DNA of 46,927 bases from Bacteroidales bacterium (GTDB taxonomy: Bacteria; Bacteroidota; Bacteroidia; Bacteroidales; UBA932), in assembly GCA_009777095.1 (NCBI GenBank), contig WRMN01000016.1, forward strand, positions 1 to 46,927. The letters are read 5' to 3'. A program made the translations under genes and the position numbers. The notes under the pieces are model-generated. The model did not search any database. It was not told the DNA's origin and saw only the letters and a list, made by a program, of their open reading frames with translations. This document shows, piece after piece, positions 42,951 through 46,927 of the stretch; position 1 is the first letter of the stretch; every line of letters starts with the position of its first letter.

Positions 42951-44405
42951 TTAAAAGTCTATTTCAATGCGTGCTTGAATGGTATGAAACCTAACGCCAA
43001 AATCGCTGACAGCCGGGTTTAAGCCGGAGGTCGCAGCAGTGTAATTTCCATCGGCATCTTTACCAATCATAGCTCTGCCTTTGTTGCCCGCGTATTTATC
43101 ATTTTTGGAAATTTGATAGTTCAGCATCATTTTTACGTTATTGTTCACATGGTAAACTAAGCCCAAGGCTAAGTTTTGTCCTGCGCCGCCATAAAGCTCC
43201 TTACTGTTCAAATTAACATAATCCCAACGGGCCATCACTTCAATGTCTCCCCAATTGCGTCCGCGCGAAGGCTGTGTAAATTCGCTTTGCGTAACATCGT
43301 AGCGTTGTTTTCCGCCAAACAGCATATAAGAAGCCTGAACATAATAGCCCCAGAAAAACTTGGTTTCTGCAGCCAATTCATGATTGGAAAGTTTGGGGTG
43401 ATCGGGGTCCATTATGGAATGGTTCATGATGCATTCGCCTTGAAATCGGAATCCATCTTTATATCCGGCTAATTCAGCGCCGTGCAGATAATCGTACTTT
43501 ACGCCATAATATTCGGTAGAAATAAATTTCAGGCGGCTGACAGCGGTTGCATTTCTTGTGCTGAAATAATTACCTTCATATCCGCGGCCCGATGCTGTTG
43601 CACCGTCTCTGTCATCGTCCGTTTTTTTAGCATGGCGATAGGAGGCGTTGTAACCGATGTGTAGCCCATAAAATTCTTCAGAACCCCAAGGCATGAAAAC
43701 AGCTTTTCCGGTAAAGTTAGTACCCATTCCCTTGCCTTGTTTGTTGAATTCTTCTACGTTGTAGCGGGTGTCTTCAGTATCTATAACTTGCCATGACATT
43801 CCGGCCGAAATACGAAACCATTCTACGCCTATCCATTGCGCCTGAATACCAATATGGCGGCTTGGAGCAAACATTTGCACAACCATGGGGCGCTCCATAA
43901 AGGTTGAATAACGCGAAGTGGTAGTCTGGTCCATGGAAAAATCTTCTTTGAAATTTCCGACTTTAAACTCAAAGCCTTGTAAACCGGAGTACATGACATA
44001 AGCGTCTTCTAACTCAAACACGCCGTTGGCAAAGTTTAGGTCCACCTCGCCGTACCAGTCTTTGTTTATTTGAGCTTTAGCCGCCATACGCACACGGCGC
44101 ATGGATACTCCGCTTACCATAAAAGGATTTCCATCTGCGTCAAGCATACCGTTTTTCAGGTTGAAATAATGCGCGGCATCAAACTGAACGCGGTTGTCCA
44201 TCCAGAACTTGTAGCCTTTTTCTTGATTTCCAAGAACTAAGATGTTGTTTTGCGCTGCCGCTTGAAGCGGAAATGAGGAGACTTTAACGCCATATTGATT
44301 TACGGCATCTTCTTCGTCTTCAATCTGTGCGAAAATTGGCGTGTAGCAGAACATGCCTACCAAAGCCAATAGAAAGACATTTCGATAATTTTTTAATTGA
44401 GTCAT
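42951..44405 (-). CDS. Phosphate-selective porin O/P family protein (Porin_O_P)
   Basis: A 484-residue outer-membrane beta-barrel. The signal peptide ends near FCYTPIFAQ. The barrel begins with GYKFWMDNRVQFDAAHYFNL and contains RRVRMAAKAQINKDWYGEVD, FELEDAYVMYSGLQGFEFKVGN and SRYSTFMERPMVVQMFAPSR, all typical of the family, and ends in IQARIEIDF with a C-terminal Phe. OprO/OprP of Pseudomonas transport polyphosphate and phosphate; many Bacteroidetes relatives are assigned only by fold, so phosphate selectivity here is inference supported mainly by its neighbours. A TATCTTTG box lies about 45 bases upstream. This gene heads the minus-strand cluster ending at 35766. Confidence 0.88.
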   Translation of the reverse strand: MTQLKNYRNVFLLALVGMFCYTPIFAQIEDEEDAVNQYGVKVSSFPLQAAAQNNILVLGNQEKGYKFWMDNRVQFDAAHYFNLKNGMLDADGNPFMVSGVSMRRVRMAAKAQINKDWYGEVDLNFANGVFELEDAYVMYSGLQGFEFKVGNFKEDFSMDQTTTSRYSTFMERPMVVQMFAPSRHIGIQAQWIGVEWFRISAGMSWQVIDTEDTRYNVEEFNKQGKGMGTNFTGKAVFMPWGSEEFYGLHIGYNASYRHAKKTDDDRDGATASGRGYEGNYFSTRNATAVSRLKFISTEYYGVKYDYLHGAELAGYKDGFRFQGECIMNHSIMDPDHPKLSNHELAAETKFFWGYYVQASYMLFGGKQRYDVTQSEFTQPSRGRNWGDIEVMARWDYVNLNSKELYGGAGQNLALGLVYHVNNNVKMMLNYQISKNDKYAGNKGRAMIGKDADGNYTAATSGLNPAVSDFGVRFHTIQARIEIDF

Positions 44406-44449
44406 ACAATTTAATATTAAGGTTTATACTGATTTTTATTCCTGACGTG

Positions 44450-44457
44450 CAAAGATA
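44450..44457 (-). promoter_or_regulatory. Putative -7 box (TATCTTTG) of the porin/lamin-tail cluster
   Basis: It matches TAnnTTTG on the minus strand; the transcription start would be near 44444, giving a leader of about 38 bases before the porin. Confidence 0.5.
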
Positions 44458-44563
44458 AAGATGCAAGATTAAGAAAGAATGAAGATTTTGACAATTTAAA
44501 GTTAAAGATAATTTAAAGTTGAATTACAAAGATAAGAGATAGATTTCAGTAAAAAAAATCACT

Positions 44564-45565
44564 GCTTATACCTTTAAATCAAGTTTATTTCCCAACAATT
44601 TTGCTTTTACCTATCTGACCTGTTTCAATGGCTTGCTGCATAAGCTTGTAAAACAGCCAGCCTCGATTTGTAGATATTTTTTTGTTGAATCTGAAAGCAA
44701 ATTCGTCTAAATAATAGGGTAAATATTTAGGAGACACTTTACTTTGATGCGTGCCTTGCAACCACCTTTTTACCAAAGAGCCAACCAAATAAATATGCGG
44801 TAAAAGGCTATGTGAATCTGTTCCGCTTTTCGCCCCCGTTTTAACTTCATGTTTATAATTATGTGTTTGCTGCAAGGGTGCATATCCAATACTGTCATCG
44901 GTAATTACAGTACTTCCCTGTTTGATATTGTCCTGTATGAATGGGATTAAATTTTCTGATATGGCTTCTTTTATACACCTGAAGCGTACTCTGCCTATTT
45001 TTTTCCCTTTACATTCGGCAGCTACGACTACCATTGTTTTTGTTGCTGCACCTTTTGCTGATTTTTCCGTATTTCTTTCTATTCCACCGATATATGTTTT
45101 ATCTACTTCCACTATGCCGAAGATTTTGTCCCTGCCTTTTCTGACCATCGCCCTGCGTATTCTTTGCAGCCATGTCCAAGCGGTTTTATAAGAACCAAAA
45201 CCCATAAAATCCGTCATATTGCTTGCGCTTACCCCCGTTTTTTGAGCCACTATCCACCATATAATGTGAAACCACAGTAATAATGGTTTCTTGGTTCCAT
45301 GGAATATTGTGCCGGCTGTCAGCGATGTTTGATAACCGCAAATACCGCAATGAATCATGTTTTTGGCCGTTAGCCAATGCTTTTTCGTGCTCTTGCATTT
45401 CGGGCAGATAAAACCGGCCGACCACCGCAGTTCAAACAGATAGTTGCGGCAGGACTCCTCGTCTTTGAATTGCTCAAGGAATTCTTGAAAGTTTTTTGGA
45501 TATTTTTCTTCTATTTCCATAATAAAAGACGCCTGCAATTATTTACTTGAATTAAGGGCATAAGC
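44564..45565 (-). mobile_element. IS1595-family insertion sequence
   Basis: A transposase gene is bracketed by imperfect terminal inverted repeats: GCTTATACCTTTAAATCAAG (44564-44583) and the reverse complement of CTTGAATTAAGGGCATAAGC (45546-45565), 17 of 20 matching. The true tips may extend two or three bases further. I could not identify an 8-bp target duplication with confidence. Confidence 0.75.
44585..45538 (-). CDS. IS1595-family transposase (ISXO2-like)
   Basis: A 317-residue transposase. The N-terminus has a zinc-ribbon (CPKCKSTKKHWLT, HCGICGYQTSLTAGTIFHGT, KKPLLLWFHIIWWI). The ISXO2-type catalytic domain follows: first Asp in VEVDKTYIGG (about 143), second Asp in STVITDDSIGYAPL (about 216), and the third site in SLLPHIYLVGSLVKRWLQGT, with His and Lys as in the DDHK branch of IS1595, then YLPYYLDEFAFRFNKK. 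Full length, no break seen. The first Met is at 45538, although MEIEEKYP at 45520 may be the real start. The gene fills almost the whole element, whose left inverted repeat lies just past its stop codon. Confidence 0.88.
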   Translation of the reverse strand: MQASFIMEIEEKYPKNFQEFLEQFKDEESCRNYLFELRWSAGFICPKCKSTKKHWLTAKNMIHCGICGYQTSLTAGTIFHGTKKPLLLWFHIIWWIVAQKTGVSASNMTDFMGFGSYKTAWTWLQRIRRAMVRKGRDKIFGIVEVDKTYIGGIERNTEKSAKGAATKTMVVVAAECKGKKIGRVRFRCIKEAISENLIPFIQDNIKQGSTVITDDSIGYAPLQQTHNYKHEVKTGAKSGTDSHSLLPHIYLVGSLVKRWLQGTHQSKVSPKYLPYYLDEFAFRFNKKISTNRGWLFYKLMQQAIETGQIGKSKIVGK

Positions 45566-45909
45566 AATAAAAAGAAACAAATATACGTAAAATTCTTGGA
45601 ATTATATGTAGAAAGATTTATTACCTGCTTTATTTTATTGATTTTCAAGTTTATAAATTTTATACCAACTAAAAGAAGACCTCAGAATTCGATTTTTTAA
45701 GTTTGTTCAGTTTGGGATTGAACGGCTCGTTAATTGTTAAATCTTTCAGTTGTTGCAGATTATCAAATTTGTTAAATGAGCTTGCATTATGTTTTATCAT
45801 ATTTAAATAGTAAGTTTTGCCATTTTTTTAAAAATTACAGCAAAACTGCAATAATAATCAAAAAATGATTATCTTTGCAGTTTTAATGTTGAAATATGAT
45901 ATCGGAAAT
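45566..45909. other. Intergenic region between the insertion sequence and the AbiE operon
   Basis: AT-rich. A 43-codon minus-strand open frame (45669-45800; MIKHNASSFNKFDNLQQLKD ... SNSEVFF) is protein-like in composition but too short to identify; it may be a remnant. The AbiE promoter box lies at the right end. Confidence 0.35.
45870..45877 (+). promoter_or_regulatory. Putative -7 box (TATCTTTG) of the AbiE-type operon
   Basis: It matches TAnnTTTG. Because transcription would begin near 45884, the first in-frame Met at 45865 lies upstream of the message, which supports the start at 45910. Confidence 0.55.
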
Positions 45910-46713
45910 ATGAAATACACGGTAACCAATTGGATAGAAGACTTGCAGAAAGATGGAAGAATTTGTTTTTCATTTGCCGATGCAGAGGGAAAATTTCCGT
46001 CCCATAGCCGAATTGTACTGAGGAATGCGCTTACTCGTTTGGTCAGCAAGAAAAAAATATGTTCCATGTGGAGAGGTTTTTATGTAATTATTCCTATTGA
46101 ATATCAGTCGAAAGGAATTATTCCCGAAGTGTATTACATTGATTGGTTAATGAAATTTTTGAGACGAGATTACTATATATCCTTGCTCAATGCCGCTGTT
46201 TTTTACGGTGCAGCACACCAGCAACCGCAAGAATTTACGATTGTTACCACACCGCCTTCGCTTAGAAGTACGCAGAAAAAAGGCACAAAAATAAATTTTA
46301 ACAACAAAGCAACTATCCTTGAACGATTTATCGAACAGCGAAAAACGCCCACAGGTTACATACGAATTTCGTCGCCTGAACTTACGGCAACCGATTTGAT
46401 ACAGTTTGAAAAAGAAATTGGCGGAGTAAATCGTGCTGCAACAGTTTTGAATGAATTGGCGGAAAGTTGCGATTTTAGCAAACTTACAAAAGAGTTTTTT
46501 GAATATGTTCCTACGCCTATCATTCAGCGTTTGGGATACTTGCTTGATGTTTTGGAATGTCAATCACAAGTTGATGATTTGTATTCTGTTATAGAAAAAT
46601 ATGATATTGCATTTCGCAAAACACCATTGAAAATCAGAAAAAATACTGCAAATTGTGAGGAAAATAAAAAGTGGAAAATAATTATTAACGAACAAATTGA
46701 AATAGACGAATGA
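45910..46713 (+). CDS. AbiEi-type antitoxin
   Basis: A 267-residue antitoxin of a type IV toxin-antitoxin pair. The N-terminal winged helix is visible in MKYTVTNWIEDLQKDGRICF, then FPSHSRIVLRNALTRLVSKK with KICSMWRGFYVIIPIEYQSK, and YIDWLMKFLRRDYYISLLNA, AAVFYGAAHQQPQEFTIVT follow as in AbiEi proteins. The C-terminus (about 150-267) contains the family-typical ISSPELTATDLIQFEKEIGG and YVPTPIIQRLGYLLDVLECQ. It represses its own promoter and counteracts the toxin encoded next. The stop overlaps the next start (ATGA), showing translational coupling. I chose 45910 because earlier in-frame Mets fall in or beside the promoter. Confidence 0.9.
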   Translation: MKYTVTNWIEDLQKDGRICFSFADAEGKFPSHSRIVLRNALTRLVSKKKICSMWRGFYVIIPIEYQSKGIIPEVYYIDWLMKFLRRDYYISLLNAAVFYGAAHQQPQEFTIVTTPPSLRSTQKKGTKINFNNKATILERFIEQRKTPTGYIRISSPELTATDLIQFEKEIGGVNRAATVLNELAESCDFSKLTKEFFEYVPTPIIQRLGYLLDVLECQSQVDDLYSVIEKYDIAFRKTPLKIRKNTANCEENKKWKIIINEQIEIDE

Positions 46714-46927
46714 TACCCGAATACGCTGTAAAAGAGTGGAATAAAACTATTCCTTGGCACAGAAACGAGCAAATCGAACAAGATTTGGTAATCTGTCGTG
46801 CTTTAGTCGCATTGTTCAATGACGAGTATTTGGCTAAACATTTGGCGTTTCGTGGTGGAACTGCCTTGCATAAACTGTATTTGCAACCGCAACCTCGCTA
46901 CTCGGAAGACATTGATTTAGTGCAAAT
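46710..46927 (+). CDS. AbiEii/AbiGii-type nucleotidyltransferase toxin, partial
   Basis: The first 72 residues of a nucleotidyltransferase toxin; the window ends inside it. It begins MIPEYAVKEWNKTIPWHRNE, then QIEQDLVICRALVALFNDEY. The catalytic core is already visible: FRGGTALHKLYL is the G-G/S nucleotide-binding motif and RYSEDIDLVQ has the paired Asp metal ligands. AbiEii enzymes use nucleotides (GTP preferred in studied members) to halt growth during phage infection. Start overlaps the AbiEi stop as ATGA, so expression is coupled. Confidence 0.9.
   Translation, partial: MIPEYAVKEWNKTIPWHRNEQIEQDLVICRALVALFNDEYLAKHLAFRGGTALHKLYLQPQPRYSEDIDLVQ

Noticed and set aside
44540-45590. Target-site duplication of the IS1595 element
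   Set aside because: Both flanks are A-rich and no 8-bp duplication could be assigned with confidence.
45669-45800. 43-codon minus-strand open frame between the insertion sequence and the AbiE operon
   Set aside because: No promoter box and no recognisable domain; mentioned only within the spacer description.

Overview
The window looks like a chromosomal segment of an uncultured Bacteroidales-type Bacteroidetes bacterium. The grounds are a giant secreted protein with a type IX secretion (T9SS) C-terminal signal, lipoproteins with acidic or lysine residues after the lipid-bearing cysteine, a Porin_O_P outer-membrane protein, a TPR-plus-AraC membrane regulator, TonB paralogues of Bacteroidetes type, and many promoters with the Bacteroidetes -7 box TAnnTTTG. 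Purine-rich ribosome-binding sites are mostly absent, as is usual in this phylum.

Layout. (1) 0.1-11.2 kb: a roughly 3,050-residue modular T9SS cargo protein, divergent from a TPR/AraC regulator, with a paired direct repeat between them. (2) 11.2-18.6 kb: an ECF sigma factor followed by a protein that joins an anti-sigma-like N-terminus to a periplasmic TonB C-terminal domain; two further TonB paralogues; PhzF and DUF2147 genes; ybeY; tRNA-Ala(GGC); hflX; an alpha/beta hydrolase. (3) 18.7-26.7 kb: sdhA and sdhB separated by a RhuM-family gene and preceded by a YhcG/DUF1016 nuclease gene where the cytochrome-b gene would be expected, then an SDR, a Fic protein with a 13-bp tandem repeat in its linker, and a secreted protein of unknown role. 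(4) 26.7-31.1 kb: an AT-rich block with DnaA-box-like 9-mers, nadA, three small membrane-protein genes, rlmD and a DUF5618 gene. (5) 31.2-35.6 kb: a GLUG lipoprotein, then an accessory patch with a frameshifted RAYT/IS200-type transposase between inverted hairpin arms, a hicA-hicB module between about 63-bp direct repeats, and a KilA-N gene. (6) 35.8-44.4 kb: seven minus-strand genes running from a phosphate-selective-type porin through a lamin-tail lipoprotein, two CYTH-type proteins and a four-helix-bundle protein to a DASS/SLC13 anion transporter and a DUF4010 membrane protein. (7) 44.5-46.9 kb: an IS1595-family element and the start of an AbiE-type toxin-antitoxin operon cut by the window edge.

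The most interesting candidates are the porin/lamin-tail/CYTH/DASS cluster (a possible anion or phosphoanhydride uptake and processing system), the sigma-TonB fusion, and the succinate dehydrogenase locus invaded by defence-type genes. All assignments come from reading the translated sequence; no database search was run.
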